Shown here: one piece after another, positions 1-6,312 of the stretch
Numbering within the stretch: the stretch's first letter is position 1
Layout: each line of letters starts with the position of its first letter
Assembly (NCBI GenBank): GCA_019454865.1
Contig: JACFNJ010000044.1
Location: 6,825 to 14,117 of the forward strand
From: Bacteroidia bacterium
Lineage (GTDB): Bacteria; Bacteroidota; Bacteroidia; UKL13-3
Reading direction: 5' to 3'
Length of the DNA: 7,293 nt
Translations under genes and position numbers: made by a program
Notes under the pieces: generated by a model
Databases searched by the model: none
Told to the model about the DNA's origin: nothing
The model's input: only the letters and a program-made list of their open reading frames with translations

Positions 1-345
1 CTGATCACAAATTGGGCAATCTAATGGGTGGTTAAGCAATAAAAATTCAACAACACCCGCACGGGCATCTTTTACTTTGGCAGAGGTATTGTTTCCTACT
101 TCCATTCCGTCCATTACAGTGGTTCGGCAGCTTGCAACTAATTTTGGCATAGGGCGAGGGTCTTTCTCACTTCCTTTAGTTACTTCAACTAAACATGAGC
201 GGCAGAATCCTCCTGAATCTTTTATTTTACTATAATAACACATGGTAGGAGGAGCTACTTCAGGTCCTATCATGCGAGCTGCGTTCAAAATGGTTGTGCC
301 TTCTGGCACTTCTATTTGTATTCCGTCTATGGTAACTTTAGCCAT
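1..345 (-). CDS. nuoG: NADH-quinone oxidoreductase subunit G, N-terminal part (cut by window edge)
   Basis: Only the first 115 codons are present; the gene continues beyond position 1. NuoG is the large iron-sulfur subunit of the peripheral arm of complex I and carries electrons from NuoF/NuoE toward NuoB. The visible part is a 2Fe-2S ferredoxin-like domain (about residues 1-85) with Cys36, Cys48, Cys51 and Cys73 in the spacing expected for cluster N1b. It is followed by the start of the His-Cys3 motif of cluster N5: His106, Cys110 and Cys113, with the fourth ligand outside the window. The ATG at 343-345 begins MAKVTIDG, the usual start of this domain. The same frame is open about 19 codons further upstream but has no good start codon. 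A 143-base gap separates the gene from the nucleotidyltransferase gene upstream, much wider than most gaps in this operon. Total length cannot be judged here. Confidence 0.95.
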   Translation of the reverse strand, partial: MAKVTIDGIQIEVPEGTTILNAARMIGPEVAPPTMCYYSKIKDSGGFCRSCLVEVTKGSEKDPRPMPKLVASCRTTVMDGMEVGNNTSAKVKDARAGVVEFLLLNHPLDCPICDQ

Positions 346-488
346 AATTTGTTTTTCTAATCTATTACAATTTGCTTTCTTCTTATCGTTAGCAATATTT
401 TATTCTCTTTCTTGATTTATATTTGTTTGTGAAGACTACCCCAACAAGCGCAACAATTGCAATATCTTCCAACAAAACAACTACTCGA
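346..488. other. Spacer between the nucleotidyltransferase gene and nuoG
   Basis: No recognised gene or terminator lies here. The minus strand contains a 36-codon open frame (389-499) that starts inside the last codons of the nucleotidyltransferase gene. It would encode a hydrophobic stretch (VVVLLEDIAIVALVGVVF) followed by a basic tail (TNKYKSRKRIKYC). It does not look like a HEPN toxin, and it has no independent support beyond overlapping placement and a single-membrane-helix-like profile. The minus strand also carries two loosely similar GT-rich stretches (TTGTTTTGTTGG and TTGCGCTTGTTGG). Confidence 0.4.
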
Positions 489-797
489 TTATGCTGCATA
501 AACAATTTGTTTTGTACTTTCAATGTTTTCTCTTAAAAAGCGGTTTTCTATAGGATTTAAAGTGTACAAATCAACTTTACGTTTAAATACACGCTCTAAA
601 TTTTCTATCAAACCAAAGAACAAATCTACATAGTCTATAATATCAACATCATTGTTAAACTTAACAATTAAATCAATATCGCTTTGTTCATTAAATCTGT
701 TTTCGTTTAACACAGAACCAAATGCATACAACTCTTGTACCATGTATTGTTTACAAAGGTTTGTGATTTCAGTTTTATGTTGTTCAAGCAGATTCAT
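489..797 (-). CDS. Small nucleotidyltransferase-domain protein (MNT family, MntA-like), no HEPN partner
   Basis: This 102-residue protein is a minimal nucleotidyltransferase of the DNA polymerase beta superfamily. The active-site signature is complete: Gly27-Ser28 in the AFGS turn, Asp40 and Asp42 in SDIDL, and a third acidic residue, Asp76, in KVDLY. The length is normal for MNT proteins. Characterised relatives (MntA) are antitoxins that AMPylate a HEPN-domain RNase (HepT) encoded next to them. Here neither neighbour is a HEPN gene: nuoF ends 5 bases upstream, and nuoG follows after a 143-base spacer. The gene lies in the nuo operon's orientation and is probably co-transcribed and perhaps translationally coupled to nuoF, but nothing suggests a role in complex I. 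An imperfect direct repeat brackets it (480-498 and 809-824), consistent with insertion. The family call is firm; function as antitoxin, orphan or domesticated enzyme is open. Confidence 0.88.
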   Translation of the reverse strand: MNLLEQHKTEITNLCKQYMVQELYAFGSVLNENRFNEQSDIDLIVKFNNDVDIIDYVDLFFGLIENLERVFKRKVDLYTLNPIENRFLRENIESTKQIVYAA

Positions 798-802
798 GTT
801 AA

Positions 803-2164
803 TTATATACTACTATATGCTGCAGCAGAATCAATGTTATTGCAATGAAAATAATATTTAATATCCTGTTGGTTTGCAGGATTTCGTACAAAATCTTCAA
901 ACTCATTACGGAAATGACGTATAGCACTTGCCACAGGCCATGCAGCAGCATCACCTAATGGGCAAATCGTATTTCCTTCTATTCTTCGTTGTACATCCCA
1001 AAGCAAATCCACGTCTTTTTCCTCTCCTTTTCCTCCTAATATTTTTGCAAGAATTTTCTCCATCCATGCTGTACCTTCGCGGCATGGGCTACATTGCCCA
1101 CAGCTTTCATGACGGTAAAAACGAGTGAATGTAAATAGATTTTTTACAATGTTAGTACTTTCATCCATCACTATAAACCCGCCTGAACCTAACATAGTAC
1201 CGGTTGCAAATCCTCCATCTGACAAGCTTTCATAAGTCATCAATCGTTTTTCACCATTGGCCGTATTAAGTATTAAATGTGCAGGTAAAATAGGTACTGA
1301 TGAACCTCCGGCAACCACCGCTTTCAGCTTTTTGTCATTTAATATACCTCCGCAATATTCATCACTGTAAATAAAATCTTCAACTGTTACTCCCATTTCA
1401 ATTTCATACACACCGGGTTTTTTTATATGACCGGATGCTGATATTAATTTTGTTCCTGTTGAACGACCAACACCAATTTTTGCATATTCATCTCCACCCA
1501 TATTTACAATTGGTCCAACGGTTGCAATGGTTTCTACATTATTTACAACAGTAGGGCAGCCATATAATCCAGCTACTGCTGGAAAAGGTGGTTTTATTCT
1601 TGGGTTTCCGCGTTTACCTTCTAACGACTCTAATAATGCAGTTTCTTCACCACATATATATGCGCCTGCGCCCGGATGAACGTATAAATCCAAGTTGAAA
1701 TCAGAGCCTAAAATATTTTTGCCTAACCAACCATTTGCATAAGCTTCTGCAATGGCTTTTTCTAATATGCGTACTAAATAAAAGTATTCTCCACGTATAT
1801 AGATATATGCGGTATTAACACCCAAGGCATAGCTGGAAGTAATCATTCCTTCAATTAAAATATGCGGAATGTGTTCCATTAAGTAACGATCTTTAAAAGT
1901 TCCGGGTTCACTTTCATCGGCATTGCAAACTAAATAACGTGGTTTGCCTTCCGGTTTGGCTAAAAAACTCCATTTCATTCCGGTTGGGAAACCAGCTCCT
2001 CCACGCCCACGTAATCCCGATTTTTTTACTTCTTCGGTAATATCTTCCGGTTTCATGGTTTTAATAGCCTTTTCAACGGAGGCGTATCCACCTTTGCTTC
2101 GATATACATCGTAGCTATTAATTCCGGGTACGTTTATATGTTCTAATAAAATTTTGCGTCCCAT
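803..2164 (-). CDS. nuoF: NADH-quinone oxidoreductase subunit F (NADH- and FMN-binding)
   Basis: NuoF is the electron entry point of complex I: it oxidises NADH with FMN and passes electrons to cluster N3, in the cytoplasmic peripheral arm. The 453-residue product has the glycine-rich nucleotide loop [10 protein letters not shown] (residues 53-62), the [13 protein letters not shown] segment (81-93), the conserved [15 protein letters not shown] region (169-183), and N3 ligands Cys355, Cys358 and Cys361 in ESCGQCSPC plus Cys401 in TICPLG. The ATG at 2162-2164 lies 6 bases after the nuoE stop and follows AAGAGA, one of the few purine-rich ribosome-site candidates here. The last 20 or so residues after RNPANQQ ([19 protein letters not shown]) do not resemble the family core. 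The final codons overlap the direct repeat that brackets the nucleotidyltransferase gene, so the tail may have been altered by that insertion. Confidence 0.98.
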   Translation of the reverse strand: MGRKILLEHINVPGINSYDVYRSKGGYASVEKAIKTMKPEDITEEVKKSGLRGRGGAGFPTGMKWSFLAKPEGKPRYLVCNADESEPGTFKDRYLMEHIPHILIEGMITSSYALGVNTAYIYIRGEYFYLVRILEKAIAEAYANGWLGKNILGSDFNLDLYVHPGAGAYICGEETALLESLEGKRGNPRIKPPFPAVAGLYGCPTVVNNVETIATVGPIVNMGGDEYAKIGVGRSTGTKLISASGHIKKPGVYEIEMGVTVEDFIYSDEYCGGILNDKKLKAVVAGGSSVPILPAHLILNTANGEKRLMTYESLSDGGFATGTMLGSGGFIVMDESTNIVKNLFTFTRFYRHESCGQCSPCREGTAWMEKILAKILGGKGEEKDVDLLWDVQRRIEGNTICPLGDAAAWPVASAIRHFRNEFEDFVRNPANQQDIKYYFHCNNIDSAAAYSSI

Positions 2165-2170
2165 AATCTC

Positions 2171-2707
2171 TTAGTTTTTTCTAAATGTAGTTGCATCCAA
2201 ATAAGTGCAATGTTTTTCTAAGTTTTGGTGTGTGTTTAAAATTTCATCTACTTTTTCAAAGGTTAAATTTTCATGAAATTTTTCACCAATTTGGAGCATT
2301 GGTGCTGTTCCGCAACTTCCTAAGCACTCAACAGTTCGGAGTGTAAACTTGCCATCTTTTGTAGTTTCTCCATTTTTTATATTCAATTTCTTTTCAATAT
2401 AAGCTACTATATCATTAGCACCACGAAGCCAACAGCTGCTTGTTCTGCATACTTCTATTACACATTTACCAACAGGATTTAAATTGAACATTGTATAAAA
2501 CGAAGCTACTTCATATACTTCTATTGGTTTTAGCTCAAGCATTTCGGCTACTTTGTCCATTACAGGTACACTAAGCCATCCGTCAAATTCAGCTTGTGCA
2601 ATGTGTAATGCAGGAATTAATACTGATTTTTTTCTGTCATTAGGATAACGTTTCAGTATATTCTGAATTAAACTTTCTGCTTCTGTACTAAATTTAATTT
2701 CACTCAT
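2171..2707 (-). CDS. nuoE: NADH-quinone oxidoreductase subunit E (2Fe-2S, thioredoxin-like)
   Basis: NuoE (24-kDa type) pairs with NuoF in the NADH dehydrogenase module and holds the off-path 2Fe-2S cluster N1a. The 178-residue protein has an N-terminal helical region (about 1-75, with PIEVYEVASFYTMF typical of the family) and a thioredoxin-like domain. The four cluster ligands are Cys87 and Cys92 (VCRTSSC) and Cys128 and Cys132 (ECLGSCG). The GTAPML motif directly after the last Cys is also typical. The C-terminal tail after about residue 165 is not conserved in any way I recognise. The gene begins 55 bases after the nuoD stop and ends 6 bases before nuoF, so E and F are closely linked. Confidence 0.97.
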   Translation of the reverse strand: MSEIKFSTEAESLIQNILKRYPNDRKKSVLIPALHIAQAEFDGWLSVPVMDKVAEMLELKPIEVYEVASFYTMFNLNPVGKCVIEVCRTSSCWLRGANDIVAYIEKKLNIKNGETTKDGKFTLRTVECLGSCGTAPMLQIGEKFHENLTFEKVDEILNTHQNLEKHCTYLDATTFRKN

Positions 2708-2762
2708 CTTGTTTTGGAGTTAATTTATATTTTTAACTATTGTGTTTTTTCTAATGTTGTTT

Positions 2763-3971
2763 TTAGGCATCTAATTCTCCGGCTATTACGTTAAGGCTAC
2801 TTAATGTTACAATTGCATCACTAAGCATTCCGCCTTTTATCATTTCGGTATATGCTTGGTAATAAATAAAACATGGTCTGCGGAAATGTAAGCGGAATGG
2901 AGCTCGTCCACCATCGCTAATAACATAAAATCCTAATTCTCCATTTCCACCTTCTACGGCATTATATAATTCTCCTTTTGGTATATTGGTTTCGCCATAA
3001 ATTACCTTAAAGTGCGAAATCATGGCTTCCATTTTTGTATATACATCTTCTTTAGGTGGCAGATAAAAATCGGGTACATCTGCATACCATTTACCTTGTG
3101 GCATATTATCCAATGCTTGTTGGATGATTCGAAGGCTTTGCCAAATTTCATTCTGACGTACCATAAATCTATCGTATGTGTCGCCTTTAACACCAATAGG
3201 TATGTCAAATTCAAAATCTTCATACGAGCTATATGGATTCATTACACGAACATCGTAATCAACTCCGGCAGCGCGTAAATTGGGGCCGGTAAATCCGTAT
3301 TGCAAGGCACGTTCAGCACTTATTGCTCCGGTATCTACTGTTCTGTCATAAAATATTCTATTGCGTTCAAGGAGTGCAATAAATTCATTGAATATTTTCG
3401 GGAATTCTACTAAAAATTCTTTTATTTTTTTATAAACTTCGTTACTGAAATCACGTTCTAATCCCCCAATTCTGCCAATGTTAGAAGTAAGACGTGCACC
3501 GCATATATGCTCATAAATGTCGTAAATTTTTTCACGCCATTGAAACATGTATGTAAATCCGGTAAGTGCACCACAATCTACACCTATTACAGAGTTACAA
3601 ACCAAGTGGTCAGCAATACGTGCAAGTTCCATAATAATTACTCGCATGTATTGTGCTCTTTTGGGTATCTCTACACCTATAAGTTTTTCTACTGTCATGT
3701 GCCAGCCCATATTATTTATTGGGGCTGAGCAGTAATTAAGTCTATCTGTTAATGGGGTTATTTGGTAGTAAGCTCTGTGTTCAGCAATTTTTTCAAATGC
3801 TCTGTGAATATAGCCAAGGGTTTGTTCAGCATCTACAATTATTTCACCATCCATTGTAAGGATATTTTGGAAAATACCATGTGTAGCCGGATGCGTAGGA
3901 CCTAAATTTAGTGTTGTGTATTGTTTTTCTTCAACCCTTTCAATTGTTTTATCATCAAATTCACTATTCAT
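2763..3971 (-). CDS. nuoD: NADH-quinone oxidoreductase subunit D (49-kDa type)
   Basis: NuoD forms, with NuoB, the quinone-reaction chamber at the base of the peripheral arm; it descends from the large subunit of NiFe hydrogenases but binds no metal. The 402-residue product spans the whole family. It contains LGPTHPATHG (residues 23-32), whose second His (His31) matches the quinone-binding His of the family, and TDRLNYCS, whose Tyr80 matches the quinone-binding Tyr. Further conserved blocks are RIGGLERDF, GFTGPNLRAAGVDYDVR and the C-terminal RPCFIYYQAY...IVTLSSLNVIAGELD. It is separate from nuoC, unlike the fused nuoCD of enterobacteria. It starts 14 bases after the nuoC stop. No truncation or frameshift was seen. 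Confidence 0.98.
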   Translation of the reverse strand: MNSEFDDKTIERVEEKQYTTLNLGPTHPATHGIFQNILTMDGEIIVDAEQTLGYIHRAFEKIAEHRAYYQITPLTDRLNYCSAPINNMGWHMTVEKLIGVEIPKRAQYMRVIIMELARIADHLVCNSVIGVDCGALTGFTYMFQWREKIYDIYEHICGARLTSNIGRIGGLERDFSNEVYKKIKEFLVEFPKIFNEFIALLERNRIFYDRTVDTGAISAERALQYGFTGPNLRAAGVDYDVRVMNPYSSYEDFEFDIPIGVKGDTYDRFMVRQNEIWQSLRIIQQALDNMPQGKWYADVPDFYLPPKEDVYTKMEAMISHFKVIYGETNIPKGELYNAVEGGNGELGFYVISDGGRAPFRLHFRRPCFIYYQAYTEMIKGGMLSDAIVTLSSLNVIAGELDA

Positions 3972-3985
3972 TTTCCGGTAATGTT

Positions 3986-4495
3986 TTATCGTCCAAAATA
4001 TTTATCTTCTTTATCGGTGCGGGTTCCGTCTTCCAATGGATATTCTTTGCGTAATGGGAAATAATCCATTTCATCAACATTCATAATTCGTGTAAGATTA
4101 GGATGCCCTTCAAACAAAATACCATAGAAATCATACGTTTCACGTTCTTGCCAATTAGCAGCAGGAAACAAATTTGTGATACTTGGAATTGAAGGTGAAT
4201 TACCTGAAAGAAATGCTTTAACTCTTATACGAATATTATTTACTAAAGAATGTATATGATAAATTACACAAAACTCTTGACCGGGTAAATCAGGGAAATG
4301 GGCACCACAAACATCTGTTAAGAAAGTGGCTTGAATTTCCTTGTCATTTTTAAACCAACTTAATATTGTGTAAGCAGCATTTGGCTTTACTGTAATAGTT
4401 AACATTCCATACGGTTCTTCAGATGAAATTATTTCGTTTCCGAATTGCGTATGTAGTTTCTCAAGTATGTATGTATTGTTTATTTCCTTAGTCAT
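3986..4495 (-). CDS. nuoC: NADH-quinone oxidoreductase subunit C (30-kDa type)
   Basis: NuoC is a cofactor-free structural subunit of the complex I peripheral arm that packs against NuoD. The 169-residue product has the family hallmark in its second half: LFPAANWQERETYDFYGILFEGHPNLTRI, then the DYFPLRKEYPL stretch that closes the domain. The length fits an unfused NuoC. The ATG at 4493-4495 is 4 bases after the stop codon that ends the out-of-frame NuoB C-terminus (4500-4502). This shows how tightly nuoB and nuoC were packed before the nuoB reading frame was disturbed; measured from the in-frame nuoB stop, the gap is 68 bases. Confidence 0.97.
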   Translation of the reverse strand: MTKEINNTYILEKLHTQFGNEIISSEEPYGMLTITVKPNAAYTILSWFKNDKEIQATFLTDVCGAHFPDLPGQEFCVIYHIHSLVNNIRIRVKAFLSGNSPSIPSITNLFPAANWQERETYDFYGILFEGHPNLTRIMNVDEMDYFPLRKEYPLEDGTRTDKEDKYFGR

Positions 4496-4499
4496 ACCT

Positions 4500-4616
4500 T
4501 TATTGAATACCGTATTGTGCCATTAATGCTTTATATTCTTCACCGTTTCTTCTACGCAATGGCTCATTTTTTACTAATTCCTGAATTCGCATTATTCCTT
4601 CTAAAATTTGCTCTGG
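4500..4616 (-). other. nuoB: Out-of-frame C-terminal segment of NuoB
   Basis: In the +1 frame relative to nuoB, this stretch reads Pro-Glu-Gln, then [15 protein letters not shown], then PLRRRNGEEYKALMAQYGIQ and a TAA stop at 4500-4502. That is the standard C-terminal end of NuoB, with no internal defect. The frame opens directly after a TAA at 4617-4619. It has no early start codon that would make sense for a separate protein. Its conservation shows that the disruption is recent, artefactual or bypassed. It should be read as part of nuoB and not as an independent gene. Confidence 0.85.
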
Positions 4617-5061
4617 TTACTTGTTCCGGTCTTGGTGGACAACCCGGCACATACACATCTACCGGAATAATTTTATCTACACCTTGTAATACACTATATG
4701 AGTCAAAAATGCCACCAGTACTGGCGCAGGCTCCTACAGCAAGTACCCAACGGGGCTCAGCCATTTGTAAATATATTTGACGTAATACAGGTCCTAATTT
4801 TTTTGCAATTGTTCCGGCAATTATTAATAAATCGGCCTGGCGAGGCGAAAAGCTCATACGTTCAGAACCAAATCTAGCCAAATCATAATTACTACCCATT
4901 GTAGCCATAAATTCAATACCACAGCACGATGTAGCAAAAGGAAGCGGCCATAATGAATTTGACCGTGCCATGCCAATTACTTTATCTAAGTTGGTTACAA
5001 AGTAACCGGGTCCTTCTAACCCCGGAGGTGCATTTGTTATAGTTATTTCTGTTGATGACAT
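4564..5061 (-). CDS. nuoB: NADH-quinone oxidoreductase subunit B, 3' end out of frame
   Basis: NuoB carries cluster N2, the last iron-sulfur centre before quinone. The uninterrupted frame encodes 165 residues and includes all four N2 ligands: the adjacent pair Cys46-Cys47 (ATSCCGIEF), Cys112 (GACAS) and Cys141 (PGCPPRPEQ). After Gln147 the sequence changes abruptly to an unfamiliar tail ([18 protein letters not shown]) that is not NuoB-like. The expected C-terminus ([10 protein letters not shown]... ...LMAQYGIQ) is encoded directly after it in the +1 frame and ends at 4500. Removing 13 bases (GTAACCAGAGCAA, 4608-4620 on the complementary strand) restores a 182-residue NuoB of normal length. 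Either this copy has a real frameshift, the ribosome corrects it, or the sequence is wrong here. The gene starts 41 bases after nuoA. Confidence 0.93.
   Translation of the reverse strand: MSSTEITITNAPPGLEGPGYFVTNLDKVIGMARSNSLWPLPFATSCCGIEFMATMGSNYDLARFGSERMSFSPRQADLLIIAGTIAKKLGPVLRQIYLQMAEPRWVLAVGACASTGGIFDSYSVLQGVDKIIPVDVYVPGCPPRPEQVTRANFRRNNANSGISKK
4608..4623 (-). repeat. Site of the 13-base insertion in nuoB with repeated Pro-Glu-Gln codons
   Basis: On the coding strand, CCGGAACAA is followed by GTAA and then CCAGAGCAA. Both nine-base units encode Pro-Glu-Gln with synonymous differences at two third-codon positions. The two Gln codons (CAA at 4621-4623 and CAA at 4608-4610) are 13 bases apart, which gives the +1 shift. 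Joining the first CAA directly to ATTTTAGAAGGA reproduces normal NuoB exactly. Confidence 0.8.
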
Positions 5062-5102
5062 TTAATTTTCTTCTTTTTACTAATTTTAATAGTTTATTAA
5101 GA

Positions 5103-5465
5103 TTACTCCCATTTTAATGCGCCTTTTTTAAGTATATATAAAAAGCCTATTAATAGAGTTCCCATAAAAATTAACATTTCAATAAAACCAATGGCTCCAA
5201 GTGCTTTAAAATTTACTGCCCATGGGTACATAAAAATTACTTCTACATCAAACATTACAAATAAAATAGCTACTAAAAAATATTTGATAGAGAAAGGAAT
5301 TCTGGCATTTCCTTGCGATTCAATACCGCACTCAAAATTTTCAAGTTTATCTTTTGTTTTTCGCTTAGGTCCAATTGTGTGTGTAACAACCATTGTTGTA
5401 ACTACAAATCCCAATGCAACCAATAATTGAATAATTAATGCGTAATAATCGATAGAATCTGACAT
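5103..5465 (-). CDS. nuoA: NADH-quinone oxidoreductase subunit A (ND3 type)
   Basis: NuoA is a small membrane subunit at the joint between the membrane and peripheral arms of complex I. The 120-residue product has three predicted membrane helices (about residues 8-31, 60-82 and 88-112), the usual family layout. Conserved features include GPKR and the loop ENFECGIE with Cys46, equivalent to the conformationally mobile Cys of mitochondrial ND3. The second helix has FDVEVIFMYPWA, with acidic Asp73 and Glu75. It is the first gene of the operon: upstream is a 422-base divergent region with a candidate promoter ending about 20 bases before the start. The gene overlaps no neighbour. Confidence 0.97.
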   Translation of the reverse strand: MSDSIDYYALIIQLLVALGFVVTTMVVTHTIGPKRKTKDKLENFECGIESQGNARIPFSIKYFLVAILFVMFDVEVIFMYPWAVNFKALGAIGFIEMLIFMGTLLIGFLYILKKGALKWE

Positions 5466-5487
5466 AAAATGTACTTTAAAAGCCGTG

Positions 5488-5517
5488 CAATATTAAACAA
5501 TTAATTATTAATTCAAG
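5488..5517 (-). promoter_or_regulatory. Candidate Bacteroidota-type promoter for the nuo operon
   Basis: Read on the minus strand, CTTG (5514-5517) is followed after 18 bases by TAATATTG (5488-5495). This is one mismatch from the TAnnTTTG -7 element used by Bacteroidota primary sigma factors; the -33 element is a partial match to TTTG and the spacing is about one base short of the usual 19-21. A transcript starting near 5480 would have a leader of about 15 bases before nuoA. This is a sequence match only. Confidence 0.4.
5499..5513. repeat. Perfect 7-bp palindrome inside the candidate nuo promoter
   Basis: AATTAAT, a central T, then ATTAATT form an exact inverted repeat that fills most of the spacer between the proposed -33 and -7 elements. 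That is a position where a dimeric regulator could act. Because it is made only of A and T in very AT-rich DNA, it may be chance. Confidence 0.35.
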
Positions 5518-5855
5518 TCTTTAAACACAATATGTTTTACACTTATTTTTATACTGAAGAAAATAAAATTATTTATCCGATTTTTGCTTGATTTTTAAAG
5601 TTTATTTTGTTGGTTATCATTGAGTAATTTTTGATTTGAATATTTTGTTTTTTTGAAGTTATATTATTTAAAAACATTATAAATTGAAAAAAATCATAAA
5701 TAGCAGTAAACGTCAATTTGTTTTTTAAAGAATTTACCAAATTTTAGTTCCTGATTTTAGAAAAAAAATTGAAGTATGGATGCAATGTTGTTAGGTCTTA
5801 AAGATGGAATTTGAAATTGTAGTAAAAAAATAAATGTTGGAAACAAAAAGAATTA

Positions 5856-5875
5856 TAGCATATTCGTAGCATATT
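5856..5875 (+). promoter_or_regulatory. Tandem 9-bp repeat upstream of the RRM gene
   Basis: TAGCATATT occurs twice, separated by CG, giving an 11-bp period (about one DNA turn). The second copy ends 12 bases before the ATG at 5888. It could be a paired operator, or in the mRNA a doubled binding site near the ribosome entry region, for example for autoregulation by the RRM protein. The repeat is exact; its role is inference. Confidence 0.4.
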
Positions 5876-5887
5876 TTAAAAATATAT

Positions 5888-6142
5888 ATGAAAATTTACA
5901 TTGGAAATCTCGCATACAAAATGAGCGAGAATGATTTAAAAAACATTTTTACAGCCTATGGTGAAGTAACCTCTGTAAGAATTATTACAGACAAGTTTAC
6001 CGGTAGAAGTAAAGGTTTTGGATTTGTAGAAATGCCAAATAGCACAGAAGCTACAAATGCAATTAACGGATTAAACAATACCGAAGTTGCTCAACGTACC
6101 TTAAAGGTAAATGAAGCAATTGAGCGTAACAACAACAATTAA
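5888..6142 (+). CDS. Small RNA-binding protein with a single RRM domain
   Basis: The 84-residue protein is one RNA recognition motif and almost nothing else, like the stand-alone RRM proteins common in Bacteroidota and cyanobacteria. The RNP2 motif IYIGNL covers residues 3-8 and RNP1 KGFGFVEM residues 42-49. The RNA-stacking aromatics Tyr4, Phe44 and Phe46 are present; the last RNP1 position is Met instead of an aromatic, as often seen in bacterial members. The C-terminus is a short NNNN tail without the Gly-rich extension found in some relatives. It is expected to bind single-stranded RNA in the cytoplasm and act post-transcriptionally; targets cannot be read from the sequence. The ATG follows an A/T-only stretch with no Shine-Dalgarno. 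The gene is monocistronic: divergent from nuo and closed by a terminator about 70 bases downstream. Confidence 0.96.
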   Translation: MKIYIGNLAYKMSENDLKNIFTAYGEVTSVRIITDKFTGRSKGFGFVEMPNSTEATNAINGLNNTEVAQRTLKVNEAIERNNNN

Positions 6143-6169
6143 TCGAAACTTAAACTGAAATAATTTTAT

Positions 6170-6191
6170 AACAATCTTTATTACGATTGTT
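6170..6191 (+). repeat. Short inverted repeat after the RRM gene
   Basis: AACAATC and GATTGTT form a 7-bp stem with an 8-base loop, 27 bases after the RRM stop codon. It is followed by TGATTTTATT, not a clean T-run, so it is probably an accessory 3'-UTR hairpin before the main terminator. Confidence 0.4.
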
Positions 6192-6212
6192 TGATTTTAT
6201 TAAAATTTCTCT

Positions 6213-6247
6213 GCCCATAGCTTTAATAAAGTTATGGGCTTTTTTAT
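6213..6247 (+). terminator. Intrinsic terminator of the RRM gene
   Basis: GCCCATAGCTTT pairs with AAAGTTATGGGC (12 pairs including one G-U) around a 3-base AAT loop, and a run of T begins at 6240. It lacks a matching A-run on its left, so it should act on plus-strand transcription. It separates the RRM unit from the OmpA-family gene. Confidence 0.88.
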
Positions 6248-6281
6248 TTAATTCTGTATTTAATTGGTTTTTAATATTAAC

Positions 6282-6312
6282 TTTGTTTAGCTGTATATTT
6301 AAAATTCGTTTG
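6282..6312 (+). promoter_or_regulatory. Candidate promoter of the OmpA-family gene
   Basis: TTTG (6282-6285), 19 bases, then TTCGTTTG (6305-6312) fits the Bacteroidota -33/-7 pattern TTTG-N19-TAnnTTTG with one mismatch. It lies after the RRM terminator and would give a leader of roughly 85 bases. No experimental support is visible. Confidence 0.45.

Larger units (their letters stand above)
5466..5887. other. Divergent AT-rich intergenic region between nuoA and the RRM gene
   Basis: No coding region with recognisable features lies here in either direction. The nuoA side carries the candidate promoter and palindrome listed separately. Possible plus-strand promoter pieces for the RRM gene are TTTG (5606-5609) with TTGATTTG (5631-5638) at 21 bases spacing, a one-mismatch fit to the Bacteroidota consensus but weak in such AT-rich DNA. 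ATTTTAG occurs twice, 13 bases apart (5741-5747 and 5754-5760). The RRM side ends with the tandem TAGCATATT repeat. If transcription starts near 5645, the RRM mRNA would have a long leader of about 240 bases. Confidence 0.5.

Noticed and set aside
346..499. Remnant of a HEPN (HepT) toxin gene downstream of the MNT gene
   Set aside because: No frame in this stretch shows the HEPN RxxxxH motif or a helical domain of suitable length.
3020..3223. Minus-strand open frame inside nuoD in another frame
   Set aside because: It is fully contained in the intact nuoD gene and has no recognisable product.
4517..4780. Plus-strand open frame of 87 codons over the end of nuoB
   Set aside because: It is antisense to the conserved nuoB coding sequence and its product resembles nothing recognisable; it exists because the complementary strand of nuoB is open here.
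5715..5743. Inverted repeat AATTTG ... CAAATT in the divergent intergenic region
   Set aside because: Only 6 pairs of nearly all A/T with an 18-base loop; expected by chance in this composition.
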